DNA from: PMNU01 sp035479875
GTDB taxonomy: Bacteria; Patescibacteriota; Saccharimonadia; Saccharimonadales; UBA4665
DNA: 64,000 nt
Assembly (NCBI GenBank): GCA_035479875.1
Contig: DATIIH010000013.1
Location: forward strand, 1-64,000
Reading direction: 5' to 3'
Of the stretch, positions 49,021-57,157 are shown piece after piece (the stretch's first letter is position 1; each line of letters begins with the position of its first letter). The notes under the pieces are model-generated. The model had not been told where the DNA came from. It did no database searches and saw only the letters and a program-made list of their open reading frames with translations. The translations under genes and the position numbers were made by a program.

Positions 49021-49623
49021 CTACTGCCGTTTGGCTTGTGCGGCCGCAACGTGGGAGCGACGGTAGATAATGATTGATACCATCAGCCAGTTGCCCGTCA
49101 TTATATAGAGCGGGTAGAGCAACTGCGTGGCGTTAAGCGCGCCTACCGCCAGCGCGCCGAGGGTGCCGGAAACAGCAGATATTGCCCACGTAGCAAGCGT
49201 CTCGGTTTGTGGCGCTTTCCAAGTTTTTTCAATCGTCAGCCAAAACCCAGTGAGATCGACGAGCACAACAACAATCAATGCCGCTAGCGGACTCTTGAGC
49301 AACCACCATAGCCCAACGCCAACGATCGCCACACCGACTGCCGCCATATCCTTACGATGAAACTTGCCGTAGCCGTGACGCAACGACAATACTGCAACAG
49401 CAGCGGTAACTATCGTCTGCCCTGCCGTCAGCAACAGCGACCAGCGGGCATGCGCCCCTACCTGAGCCCCGAGTGACACGAGGTTAAGCAATAACCAAAT
49501 CCACCAGGTAGCTCGCTCTGGCTTAGTCTTGCCACGAAAAATATCAACCAAGTACGGGACAATACTAATAAACTGGAGCATGCCAGCGAGTGCACCCAGC
49601 GTTGCAAGCAGCGTCGTATGCAT
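49021..49623 (-). CDS. Membrane protein with two PQ-loop-like repeats, 200 aa
   Basis: Six or seven hydrophobic helices. Two similar halves are visible: LQFISIVPYLVDIFRGKTKPERATWWIWLL (in pieces SIVPYLVDIFRGKTKP, about 20-35) and VDLTGFWLTIEKTWKAPQTET (about 120-140). The latter has a Pro-Gln near the helix break, as in PQ-loop/SWEET-type proteins. Assignment is tentative. Its ATG follows the aspS stop directly (TAG ATG), so it is translated with AspRS. Confidence 0.6.
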   Translation of the reverse strand: MHTTLLATLGALAGMLQFISIVPYLVDIFRGKTKPERATWWIWLLLNLVSLGAQVGAHARWSLLLTAGQTIVTAAVAVLSLRHGYGKFHRKDMAAVGVAIVGVGLWWLLKSPLAALIVVVLVDLTGFWLTIEKTWKAPQTETLATWAISAVSGTLGALAVGALNATQLLYPLYIMTGNWLMVSIIIYRRSHVAAAQAKRQ

Positions 49624-50928
49624 CTAAGGCGCCAGGCGGTTGATGTCGCGCGGGAACAAAATGGCTTCTTTGATGTTGGCCAGGCCAATCACCTTTTCGG
49701 TGAGGCGGTCGATGCCAAAGCCGCAACCGCCGTGGGGCGGGAGGCCGTGCTTAAAGGCCAGCAAAAAGTGGCTGAAGCCGGGGTGAGTGGGGTCGATGCC
49801 AGCTTTCTTCATCTGTTCTACAACGTTATCGTGGCGGTGTTCGCGCTGGGGGGCGGTGCTGATTTCGACGCCGCGGAACAGCAGGTCGGCCGAGCGCGCC
49901 GTGTCGTCGTCGTTAGCCATGTGGTAAAACTTCATTTTGGATTTAGGCAAATTGGTGGCAAAGACCGCTTCGCAGCCGTTGTGCTGCTTGGAGTATTCGC
50001 AAATCCACTTTTCTTCTTCCGGTGTGAGGTCGATTTCTTTGCTGGTGTCTTTGCCGGTTTCTTTGGTAAAAAGCTGGTGGATTTCGGCCATGGTGTAGCG
50101 CGGGAACTCGGGTTTGAGTACCAGCTCTGGTGCATGCAGCGTCTTAAGCTCTTCGCCGTGTTCTTGGTAGGCGCGGGTTACCACGCTAAATACCAAATCT
50201 TGGAGCATGTTGAGCACGTCGTTGTGGTCTGTAATAAAGCCCATCTCGATGTCCAGCATAGTTACTTCGGATACGTGGCGGGTGGTGGCGCTCAGTTCGG
50301 CACGGAAGGCCGGCGCAATTTCGAACACCCGCTCAAACACGCCTACCATAATCTGCTTGTACAGCTGCGGGCTTTGGGCAAGCGTTGCCTCCTGGCCAAA
50401 ATAGTCCAGCTTAAACACTTCGGCGCCGCCTTCGGCCGCACCAGACACCAGTTTAGGTGTGTTGATTTCTACAAAGTCATTCTTATATAAGAACTCACGG
50501 ATGTAGCGGGTGAGCTCGGAGCGAATCTTGAAGATGGCGGTTTCTTGCAGGTTGCGCAGGCCGACCACGCGGTTGTCGAGCAGGGTGTCGAGGTTCTCGG
50601 ACTTGTGGCTGAGTGGCTTGTCGATTTCTATCGGCGGCTCGGCGGTTACCGGCACCATGACGGTGAGTTTAGCGTCGTGGATTTCTACGCCGCCGGGGGC
50701 GCGTGGTTCGTCCACAGCTGTACCTGTTACTTCGAGTACCGTGCCAATTTGTAGCCCACGTAGCTTTTCGACTTCGTCTTTTTCTTTAATAACAATCTGA
50801 GTCAGGCCAGAACGGTCGCGGACGTTGATAAATGTCAGCCCGCCCAATAAACGTTTTTTGTGCAGCCAGCCTTGCACAAGCACTTGCTCGCCAAGGTGAC
50901 CTTTTAACTCTTTACTTAAAATGCGCAT
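49624..50928 (-). CDS. aspS: Aspartyl-tRNA synthetase, archaeal-type, probably non-discriminating
   Basis: Class IIb synthetase of 434 aa lacking the bacterial GAD insertion (bacterial forms are about 590). The OB-fold anticodon domain is about 1-105. Motif 2 FRAELSATTRHVSEVTMLDIEMGF (in pieces FRAELSATTRHVSE) and motif 3 GCGFGIDRLTEKV are clear. His23 in GWLHKKR and Pro78 in PRAPGGVEI match the residues linked to non-discriminating AspRS, which also makes Asp-tRNA-Asn for amidation by GatCAB. That is inference. Strong AGGAGA ribosome site. Confidence 0.93.
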   Translation of the reverse strand: MRILSKELKGHLGEQVLVQGWLHKKRLLGGLTFINVRDRSGLTQIVIKEKDEVEKLRGLQIGTVLEVTGTAVDEPRAPGGVEIHDAKLTVMVPVTAEPPIEIDKPLSHKSENLDTLLDNRVVGLRNLQETAIFKIRSELTRYIREFLYKNDFVEINTPKLVSGAAEGGAEVFKLDYFGQEATLAQSPQLYKQIMVGVFERVFEIAPAFRAELSATTRHVSEVTMLDIEMGFITDHNDVLNMLQDLVFSVVTRAYQEHGEELKTLHAPELVLKPEFPRYTMAEIHQLFTKETGKDTSKEIDLTPEEEKWICEYSKQHNGCEAVFATNLPKSKMKFYHMANDDDTARSADLLFRGVEISTAPQREHRHDNVVEQMKKAGIDPTHPGFSHFLLAFKHGLPPHGGCGFGIDRLTEKVIGLANIKEAILFPRDINRLAP

Positions 50929-51046
50929 CGCTGTCTCCTGGGGTTAATGTTGCGGCTTAGTGGGGTCGCATGGCACAGCCCGCTCTCGCCTTAGGAGCGG
51001 CTGCCGACCCGGAGATTCATATTAGATTGCGCCGTGTTCATTATGG

Positions 51047-52162
51047 CTATTCTACCATCTCTGTTGCTTCAGGGGAAGATGACTCGGCTTGGGACCCTTC
51101 GGAAGCTTCCTCGGTCTCGGCCGCTTCGACGGGCTCAGTCACCTCTGGCACTTCAGGCTTCACGGCTACCGGCTTTGGCTTAAAAGCGGCGACTGACGTG
51201 CGGTTGTCGTACGCCGTAAAATCGTCAGCGTCATCATGGCTGCCTATCAGCTGAACCATAAAGTGGCTGAGGCTAATGACGCCCAGCGCTTCTTCGAACG
51301 GGTTGACGACCACCAGCATAAACTGGCCGGTGCGCACAAAAGCGTTGAGTACTTGTCGCAAACTAAAATCCTCGTGCACAAAACAGAGTTGTGCGCGCAT
51401 CACGTCGCCTACCTTGCCACCCTCTTTGGCGGCCAGCGCATCACGCAAAAAGAGAGTGCCTACCACGTTGTCGGCAGTACCTTGGTATACCAAAAAACTG
51501 TCTTGCTTACTCTTATGGAGGTCGGCTAGTAGTATCGGCCCGAGGTGCTCATCGACGTTTACCAGATGCAAGCGCGACATCGGCTGGGCGAGGTCGGCAG
51601 CGCGATGATCGTCAAACTGCACCACGCGCTCGAGCAGTGCCAGGTCGCGCTTTGCAATACGGTTGTCGAGCTGGTCCTGCTGCTGGCGGAGCAAGGCTAC
51701 AAAATCTTCTTTTTCGTATAGACCACTGTGGGCATCTTGGTCGCGACGGCTGTTGACAAGCTGGGCCAAGATAGCAAAAGGTCGGTGCACGTAATTGAGC
51801 AGCCAGGTAAGCGCCGGAGCGGCCGTGACCGCCAAACGAGCACTGCGCACGGTGAGCCTCAATGACTGAATGGCGATAACTGCGGCCAGGCTCAGGCCAA
51901 TCATAATGAATGCCGGCACGCCGACGAGTGAATTAGCGAACAGTACAAAACCGAGCGTCGTACTGACGCCAAACAGGAGCCACAGCAGCAGCCGCATGCT
52001 CTCGCCGTAAGCCACCGGCCGGTATAAGGCCTCTGCCAAGTGATCGCCGCGAGCAGCCAAACGCTTAAGCTCTTTTACTGGTACGCAACTATAAAAACGC
52101 TGCAATGCTAAACAGAATAAACCAAAGGCGACTAATACAAGGGCAAAGATTGATGCTACCAT
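51047..52162 (-). CDS. CNNM/DUF21-like membrane protein with CBS pair
   Basis: Hydrophobic segments at about 2-22, 58-82 and 84-108, then a CBS-domain pair (about 190-315: MSRLHLVNVDEHLGPILLAD, and AQLCFVHEDFSLRQVLNAFVR). An acidic Glu/Pro/Ala-rich tail of about 50 residues follows. This resembles CorC/CNNM-type proteins linked to Mg2+ or Co2+ efflux, though the N-terminal DUF21 part is short. TAAGAT at 52174-52169 ends 6 bases before the ATG: leaderless. Confidence 0.82.
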   Translation of the reverse strand: MVASIFALVLVAFGLFCLALQRFYSCVPVKELKRLAARGDHLAEALYRPVAYGESMRLLLWLLFGVSTTLGFVLFANSLVGVPAFIMIGLSLAAVIAIQSLRLTVRSARLAVTAAPALTWLLNYVHRPFAILAQLVNSRRDQDAHSGLYEKEDFVALLRQQQDQLDNRIAKRDLALLERVVQFDDHRAADLAQPMSRLHLVNVDEHLGPILLADLHKSKQDSFLVYQGTADNVVGTLFLRDALAAKEGGKVGDVMRAQLCFVHEDFSLRQVLNAFVRTGQFMLVVVNPFEEALGVISLSHFMVQLIGSHDDADDFTAYDNRTSVAAFKPKPVAVKPEVPEVTEPVEAAETEEASEGSQAESSSPEATEMVE

Positions 52163-52207
52163 GCACTCATCTTACGCCATCCGGCCGCTGTTTTTCAAAA
52201 TGATTAC

Positions 52208-53542
52208 TCATCGGTGCCTCGCGCGTGCACCCGGCCGGGCGTGGGCAACTTTGCGCGTCGTGAGTAAACGGTATTCTTCGCGCTCACCTAAGTAATAGCC
52301 AACCATCATCAGGAGTACCACGATGTAACCTGACCAAATGAGCCAGAGCGTATTCTTAGCGCCTCCCATAAGTTGACTGAGTAGGTTTCCGCCCTTTACG
52401 ACGTTGGTCGTAGTGGCGACCGTCTGGCCGATGGTCGCCACCAGCTGCGTAACACTTAGACCTCCCTTGGCGTCGGTGACCGTGACCGAGATCAAATAGG
52501 TCCGCGACGTATGGTAGCTATGCACCAGTGTGAACGGAGCGCCGCTGCTGTATTCCTGACCATTGCCATTGCCATCATCCCAGTCTACGTTTACGGTGTA
52601 CGGCGCTGTGCCGCCGGCGATGCTCATCACCCAGGTGGTATCCTGTCCGGGCGTACGCGCTTCGTAAGCATGGTCGACACTCAGCCGCGGCACCGAAGCA
52701 GTTGAACTCAGCAAGTTAGATAAGTAGGCGACAACATCGATGGTAATCGTAGGGAACACAAGCACCTTGCCATCCGGTGTAACTGCCGTGATATCTACGT
52801 GGTGCACACCCAGAGGCAAAGGTTGGTCGAGGGTGCAGCTCCAAAAACCGCGAGAGTTAGCTACCGTCTGACAGACAGCAAGCACCGAATGAAACGTAAC
52901 GGTAATGCGCGAAAACGGCGGCGCGAAACCGCTAATCGTCGGGCGATCACTTGTCAGCCACACAGTGTCAGAGCCCGAAGAGTAAGAATTGCCGTCGAGG
53001 CCCGTCACTACTAGTGTGGTAGGTGGGGGGGTGTTGTCTGACGGCGGGGTGGACGTAACGTGGTCATAATATACCGTAATAGGTGGTGTGGGCGGACCCG
53101 CGTCGTCGGTAAGGTTGTAGTCTTGCACCACGATTACGTTGGCGCCTTCCGACAGCGTTACTGGCAACGAGTACTTCTGGCTGCTGGTACACGGTGCCGA
53201 ACCAGCAAAGACATGATTCACCGTAGCCGTCACATATGTCTGCAGAGGACAGCTGCCGCTCACCGCTTGGATAGCAGTTTGGACATGCAGATTATCGGTG
53301 GGCGATTCGATGGTTGCTGGCTCGGTCGGCGGCGCGGCCGAAACTTTGGCAGACACAATAATCGAATCGGCCATCGTCCGGACAGTCATGCCCACAATCA
53401 AAACACCGACACACAAAAGCACCATCACCGTAAAGGGATGGAGTAAAAAGCGCTTGTGTAGCGGTCTGGCTTTTTTGATCGTCTGTTTGGCTTTGAGGTG
53501 AACGCTGCGGCTCACCGGCCGTTTGGTTTTTGTTGTTTTCAT
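52208..53542 (-). CDS. Surface protein with PKD-like domain, two TM segments, 444 aa
   Basis: A very basic N-terminus (about 1-33) and TM helix (about 38-58) lead to an extracytoplasmic region of Ig-like beta modules. One contains PTISGFAPPFSRITVTFHSV, another the PKD signature YTVNVDWDDGNGNG followed by HSYHTSRTYLISVTVTDAKG (about 310-370). A second TM (about 395-420) and a basic cytoplasmic tail end the protein. Such proteins usually mediate adhesion. It is divergent from the DsbA-like gene, with a -10-like TATATT region about 45 bases before its ATG. Confidence 0.78.
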   Translation of the reverse strand: MKTTKTKRPVSRSVHLKAKQTIKKARPLHKRFLLHPFTVMVLLCVGVLIVGMTVRTMADSIIVSAKVSAAPPTEPATIESPTDNLHVQTAIQAVSGSCPLQTYVTATVNHVFAGSAPCTSSQKYSLPVTLSEGANVIVVQDYNLTDDAGPPTPPITVYYDHVTSTPPSDNTPPPTTLVVTGLDGNSYSSGSDTVWLTSDRPTISGFAPPFSRITVTFHSVLAVCQTVANSRGFWSCTLDQPLPLGVHHVDITAVTPDGKVLVFPTITIDVVAYLSNLLSSTASVPRLSVDHAYEARTPGQDTTWVMSIAGGTAPYTVNVDWDDGNGNGQEYSSGAPFTLVHSYHTSRTYLISVTVTDAKGGLSVTQLVATIGQTVATTTNVVKGGNLLSQLMGGAKNTLWLIWSGYIVVLLMMVGYYLGEREEYRLLTTRKVAHARPGARARHR

Positions 53543-53604
53543 TACGCGCAGCTATTGCGTTATTTCACGTAAATATATAGTACCATACTCCAGCATCTGG
53601 CGTG

Positions 53605-53610
53605 TATACT
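53605..53610 (+). promoter_or_regulatory. -10 box of the DsbA-like gene (leaderless)
   Basis: TATACT followed by AGGGGC and ATG 53617. The 15-base string TATACTAGGGGCATG also occurs, on the other strand, at the ABC ATPase start 33622. Confidence 0.75.
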
Positions 53611-53616
53611 AGGGGC

Positions 53617-54255
53617 ATGAGTAAACCATTTTGGGCGGTTATCGCTATTATCATCGTACTGTTTGGTGGGATTTTACTACTTAACAATCACAAGGCCAGC
53701 GCGCCGAGTAGCCATGGTGCGGTGGCCACCAATCACGTAGAGGGCAGTACCAAGACGGGCGTTACACTCGTTGAGTACGGCGATTACGAATGTCCGTACT
53801 GTGGCGTTTTTTACCCCGTCGCTAAGCAAGTAGCTGCTAAATACAGCGACAAAATCACCTTCCAGTTCCGCAACCTGCCGCTGCTCCAAGTACACAAAAA
53901 CGCCCTTGCCGCAGCTCGGGCTGCCGAAGCAGCAAGCCTGCAGAGTAAATTCTGGCAAATGCACGACCTGTTATACCAGAACCAGGACAGTTGGAGTCAA
54001 AGCAGCAACGCCCAAGATATATTTAACCAATATGCGACAACATTGAAATTAAACCTTACAAAATTCAAGGCCGACTACGCCAGCTCATCTGTTAACGACG
54101 CGATTAACGCCGATATCAGCGCCTTCCTAAAAACAGGCAACCAAGAGTCAACGCCCACCTTCTTTTTAGACGGCAAAAAGATCCAGCCAGTCAACACTGT
54201 AGACTCGTTCAGCAAACTGATCGACGCCGAGATCGCCCAAAAAGCCAAAGCCTAG
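53617..54255 (+). CDS. Membrane-anchored DsbA-like thioredoxin-fold protein
   Basis: An N-terminal TM anchor (about 5-22), then a thioredoxin fold with the active site YECPYCGVFYP (CxxC, about 57-67). A long alpha-helical insertion follows, and TPTFFLDGKKI carries the cis-Pro motif near residue 190. Such proteins introduce or shuffle disulfides in exported proteins; several exported proteins in this window carry paired cysteines. 212 aa. Confidence 0.9.
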   Translation: MSKPFWAVIAIIIVLFGGILLLNNHKASAPSSHGAVATNHVEGSTKTGVTLVEYGDYECPYCGVFYPVAKQVAAKYSDKITFQFRNLPLLQVHKNALAAARAAEAASLQSKFWQMHDLLYQNQDSWSQSSNAQDIFNQYATTLKLNLTKFKADYASSSVNDAINADISAFLKTGNQESTPTFFLDGKKIQPVNTVDSFSKLIDAEIAQKAKA

Positions 54256-54303
54256 GCGGATTACACCGTTGACCTACTACTTAAAGCTAGCTCTCCCGAA
54301 CGC

Positions 54304-54396
54304 TTAGTACGTCAAGAACTCTTGCCACGACGGACGGAGGATTACCACCGGCACCCGACTGGCGCGTGAAGACACCGTTCTTACTTTGACGGACAT
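54304..54396 (-). CDS. Small basic peptide, 30 aa
   Basis: Begins MSVKVRTVSSRASRVPVV and ends WQEFLTY. AAAGGAG lies 6 bases before the ATG, the best ribosome site in this area, and a strong promoter lies about 105 bases upstream. The rest of 54256-54631 holds only this unit and its leader. It may be a real small protein, a leader peptide, or an ORF carried by a regulatory RNA. No family recognised. Confidence 0.5.
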   Translation of the reverse strand: MSVKVRTVSSRASRVPVVILRPSWQEFLTY

Positions 54397-54489
54397 ATAT
54401 ACTCCTTTGCGATGCGTTGATTCCTCACACAAATCACAGAATCGCGCTATTTTATTTTTTGTACTCACTTTTTTGTCTTTCAGCGGTAT

Positions 54490-54537
54490 TTCCGCGGAAG
54501 TGCTGGGATAATATCAAACACCGCTTGTGCTTGTCAA
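54490..54537 (-). promoter_or_regulatory. Promoter with palindrome at the start site
   Basis: TTGACA (54537-54532), 18 bases, TATTAT (54513-54508) on the minus strand. The 10-bp palindrome TTCCGCGGAA (54490-54499) sits at about +2 to +11, within a larger hairpin CAGC/GCTG (54481-54505). The arrangement parallels that of the 31-residue gene at 23092. Confidence 0.7.
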
Positions 54538-54631
54538 GTTTCTCTCAGATCTATCTCCCAAAATCTGCGGACAGGATTCAGTATATCGCACGCCGCAACA
54601 CCAAGGCGGTGTAATTTTGTACTAAGGGCAG

Positions 54632-56188
54632 CTACTTGCCTTTAGTAGTAAATTCGGTGGCGCCGCAGGTGCAGCCCTTGTTTAACTTTTTGGAGTTATA
54701 GACGTAATAGATGTTGCCCGTCTTGCCGCAGGAGGTGCATGAACGCTCGACGTCGTGCACCATATCATCACCTTCCTCAAATCCCAGCAGAACCTTCATG
54801 GCATCGGCCTCAGGGCCGACGGCCTCTACTAAGCCACAACTGCCGGCGCCGCAGAATACAACCGGCGGGGCGTCGGCTTCGATATCCCGTTCGATTGCGC
54901 GGATAGCATCTTCGGTGTGCTGCCCGCGGGTTTCGGCCAACTCACGCAGACGCTTGGCAGTCTGGACGTTAAACGCCACTTCGGCTTGATCGGGATTGTG
55001 CTTGACCAGGCCAAACACAATCTTTTTAACCTGTCGCTCAACGAGACCCATAGCCGACCAGTGGTCAATACCGGACTGTTCGAGCGTCATCAAGAAGTCG
55101 GCGAGATCTTCGCTGCTCGCGTCGAGCTTCTCTTGACGGGCAACGGCCTCGGCTTCGATAGCGGCGTAGTCCATGGGGTGGTCGTCGGCCACAATCTCGC
55201 CCATAAAGATGCGTTTGCCGGTGCGCTTGCTGGCGATCGCATCCAGCCTCTTGCCAACAGCCACGACACCCTCGCCGGTGACGTTAATAACCTGCTTCTC
55301 GCGGACTTCGGCTTTGCTAAGCATTTCGCCCTGCTGGGCAACGCCCACCTCCCTAAGGAACTCAACAATATCGTCATGAGTAATGTTTTCGCCCGAGAGG
55401 CCAAGCTGTTCTTGGTAACGGGCATCTTTGCCATAACGCACACCGCGAATCATAAACTTGTCGTTCTCCGGCACATAGCCACCTAGGCCCAGCTCGGAGC
55501 CTCTGGCGTGCGCTGCTTTTGCCCAGTCAGCACATTCCGAAATGGTAGTGACGCGCGTATCGGGCAACGTCGAATTGGCTTCTGGCTGGCCAGGGCGGAG
55601 CACGGTCAAGTTGCCAACCGCCAAATGGCCTAATTTGCGAACGGCGATGTAGGTGGCCTCTTCTACGTACTCGCCTAAGCGGTAGCCCAGCTCTTCGTCC
55701 TCAGCTATCGGCGTAATGCCATCGCTTACCATGTCGATGAGGCAACGCCCTAAGAAGTGGTAGGCATTGGCAGCGGAGTCGAAGGTCTGTCTGGTCTCTG
55801 GGAAAAACTCCCACGTGCGTTTGCGCATTGCTTCGGCAAGCAGACGCTTGGTGTCTGTGGTCAGGCTCTGGCGGGCTTCGGCGGCCTGAGAGCTTTCTTT
55901 GCCGTGTGTTCGGCGCGCCTGGTTAGCGCGGGCCGCAGTAGTAAGTGGGTCAACTGCGTAAGGGACTTGCTGCTCGCTGTCGCCCTCGTTAAGTAAACGC
56001 CTGCGCCCGTCAAGGATAGCCCGGGCGCGGACACGGGCCGCTTCGCGTTCTTCACGTAAGCCGCGGATGCTGTCGGCGTCAACCCACCCCAAAAACTCCG
56101 GCCCGTTTTCAAAAACGGGGGCGGCGCTTGATGCAAATTCTGGCGCATGGGCTACGGCGGTTATAAAAATACCCTCTTTCCAGAGCAA
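54632..56188 (-). CDS. Unknown zinc-ribbon protein behind a cobalamin riboswitch, 518 aa
   Basis: No family recognised. An Arg/Glu-rich helical region (about 40-130) leads into an alpha/beta body. ISECADWAKAAHARGSELGLG and RGVRYGKDARYQEQLGLSGENI stand out. Near 440-460 there is FCGAGSCGLVEAVGPEADAM, and the last 45 residues hold CTSCGKTGN and KGCTCGATEF, a likely Cys4 zinc ribbon. The only upstream initiator is TTG 56188, which falls inside the riboswitch terminator hairpin. A TTG about 35 codons later, after GGAG, is an alternative, so the start is uncertain. The riboswitch implies a link to B12 use, transport or replacement. Confidence 0.7.
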   Translation of the reverse strand: MLWKEGIFITAVAHAPEFASSAAPVFENGPEFLGWVDADSIRGLREEREAARVRARAILDGRRRLLNEGDSEQQVPYAVDPLTTAARANQARRTHGKESSQAAEARQSLTTDTKRLLAEAMRKRTWEFFPETRQTFDSAANAYHFLGRCLIDMVSDGITPIAEDEELGYRLGEYVEEATYIAVRKLGHLAVGNLTVLRPGQPEANSTLPDTRVTTISECADWAKAAHARGSELGLGGYVPENDKFMIRGVRYGKDARYQEQLGLSGENITHDDIVEFLREVGVAQQGEMLSKAEVREKQVINVTGEGVVAVGKRLDAIASKRTGKRIFMGEIVADDHPMDYAAIEAEAVARQEKLDASSEDLADFLMTLEQSGIDHWSAMGLVERQVKKIVFGLVKHNPDQAEVAFNVQTAKRLRELAETRGQHTEDAIRAIERDIEADAPPVVFCGAGSCGLVEAVGPEADAMKVLLGFEEGDDMVHDVERSCTSCGKTGNIYYVYNSKKLNKGCTCGATEFTTKGK

Positions 56189-56198
56189 GGTAGAGGGT
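56164..56198 (-). terminator. Riboswitch-controlled terminator
   Basis: On the minus strand ACCCTCT (56198-56192) pairs with AGAGGGT (56177-56171), followed by ATTTTTAT. It lies between the aptamer and the body of the 518-residue gene and is the likely expression platform. Confidence 0.8.
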
Positions 56199-56221
56199 GA
56201 GGTAGGCGCTTTCCTGCTCGG

Positions 56222-56320
56222 GAATGTCGTTACAAGCTGTATCGGACTCGACCCTATGGGGCATCACCGTTGCGGCACAGTACAGGATTCTCACCTGCTT
56301 CCAGCAATATGTTGTTAAGT
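56222..56320 (-). promoter_or_regulatory. Cobalamin riboswitch aptamer
   Basis: The minus strand has, in order, GGAAGCAGGTGAGAATCCTG (56302-56283), CTGTGCCGCAACGGTGA (about 56280-56264) and the B12 box GAGTCCGATACAGC (56249-56236). These match the conserved core of cobalamin riboswitches (GGAA-x-x-x-GGTG-x-AAATCC, CCGCAAC-x-GT, and AGTCCGAATACC-type box). GCTG and CAGC close the aptamer. The predicted transcription start near 56320 fits its 5' end. Confidence 0.93.
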
Positions 56321-56326
56321 ACATCT

Positions 56327-56335
56327 ATCATAGCA
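56327..56335 (-). promoter_or_regulatory. Extended -10 promoter of the riboswitch transcript
   Basis: TGCTATGAT on the minus strand (-10 TATGAT 56332-56327). It starts transcription near 56320, immediately before the aptamer. Confidence 0.7.
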
Positions 56336-56383
56336 AACTAGACACTACATACGTGGTGTAGTTTTACCAACAAAGCACTACGA

Positions 56384-56845
56384 TTACTGCTCGGCGGCAG
56401 TCGTCTTTTGCTTGAGGGCGCTGAGGCGCGGAATAAAGCTCTGAGCGGCGCCATCGAGGCCTAGAACCTTAAGCGCACCTACCAATACATATAAATGGTC
56501 GAGATTATCGGTTGCCACTTGGCCGGCCTGCTCCAGCTCGGCAAACAAATACTCTACCTTTTCGACCAACCACTTTTCTTCAGACGGTTTTATTTGATTG
56601 GTGGGAATCTTGCTTGGTTCGCTAGGCTCGACAACTTCGAGCGAGCGCGCCGAGTGGTCGCGCTTGCGCAAATGCCCGCGCCGGATGAGATTATTAATAT
56701 GCAACGCCACAGTCGCCACCGATGTGTAATTAAGCCCTGTCATTATTTCTCGGTAACTCGGGCTATACCCGTGCTCGGCAATAAACTGCTCGATAAAGGT
56801 TAGTAGCTCGCGTTGCTTTTTGGTTGGTCGTACGGTGTCGCTCAT
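56384..56845 (-). CDS. LexA-type DNA-binding domain protein lacking the protease domain, 153 aa
   Basis: Residues about 8-72 match the LexA winged helix (TKKQRELLTFIEQFIAEHGY, SPSYREIMTGLN, VALHINNLIRRGHLRKR). The remaining 80 residues are helical and charged (KWLVEKVEYLFAELEQAG) and contain neither the Ala-Gly cleavage site nor the Ser/Lys dyad of LexA. So it should regulate transcription but not self-cleave in the SOS response. ATG 56845 follows AAAGGAGG and overlaps the stop of the preceding small gene as ATGA. Confidence 0.85.
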   Translation of the reverse strand: MSDTVRPTKKQRELLTFIEQFIAEHGYSPSYREIMTGLNYTSVATVALHINNLIRRGHLRKRDHSARSLEVVEPSEPSKIPTNQIKPSEEKWLVEKVEYLFAELEQAGQVATDNLDHLYVLVGALKVLGLDGAAQSFIPRLSALKQKTTAAEQ

Positions 56846-57075
56846 GCCCCCTCCTTTGCAAAGACCCGCCGTGCGGGGTACTGTGCCCCGAGGCGATACC
56901 AAAAGTGATTACTCAAGGTAAACCAAGCCGCCGCAAGAGAGAATTTACGCTCCGTGCCCACGTCGCGAGCAAACAGAGCAATCCCACCCCAGTGATAGCA
57001 GGTTCCGCCAATCATACACTCATTTTGTTGGATAAGATCGGCGCGGGTCTCACAAAAACGGTCTGTACTACCCAT
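56842..57075 (-). CDS. Small Cys/Trp-containing protein coupled to the LexA-like gene, 77 aa
   Basis: Three cysteines (8, 20, 26) and a Trp/His-rich segment (CYHWGG, AAAWFTLSNHFWYRLG). No family recognised. Its stop overlaps the LexA-like start codon by ATGA, a sign that it is translated. TATACT lies about 10 bases before the ATG, so the leader is nearly absent. The cysteines could bind metal or sense redox; this is speculation. Confidence 0.6.
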   Translation of the reverse strand: MGSTDRFCETRADLIQQNECMIGGTCYHWGGIALFARDVGTERKFSLAAAWFTLSNHFWYRLGAQYPARRVFAKEGA

Positions 57076-57143
57076 ACCTCATACCAGTATACCAACAAAT
57101 GCTAGTACTTGTCGGTGCCCGGGCAACGACTAATCCAAAGTGG

Positions 57144-57149
57144 TACAAT
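57144..57149 (+). promoter_or_regulatory. -10 box of the polysaccharide operon (leaderless)
   Basis: TACAAT ends 8 bases before ATG 57158. This is the first promoter of the plus-strand unit that runs to glmS. Confidence 0.65.
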
Positions 57150-57157
57150 CTAATCAC

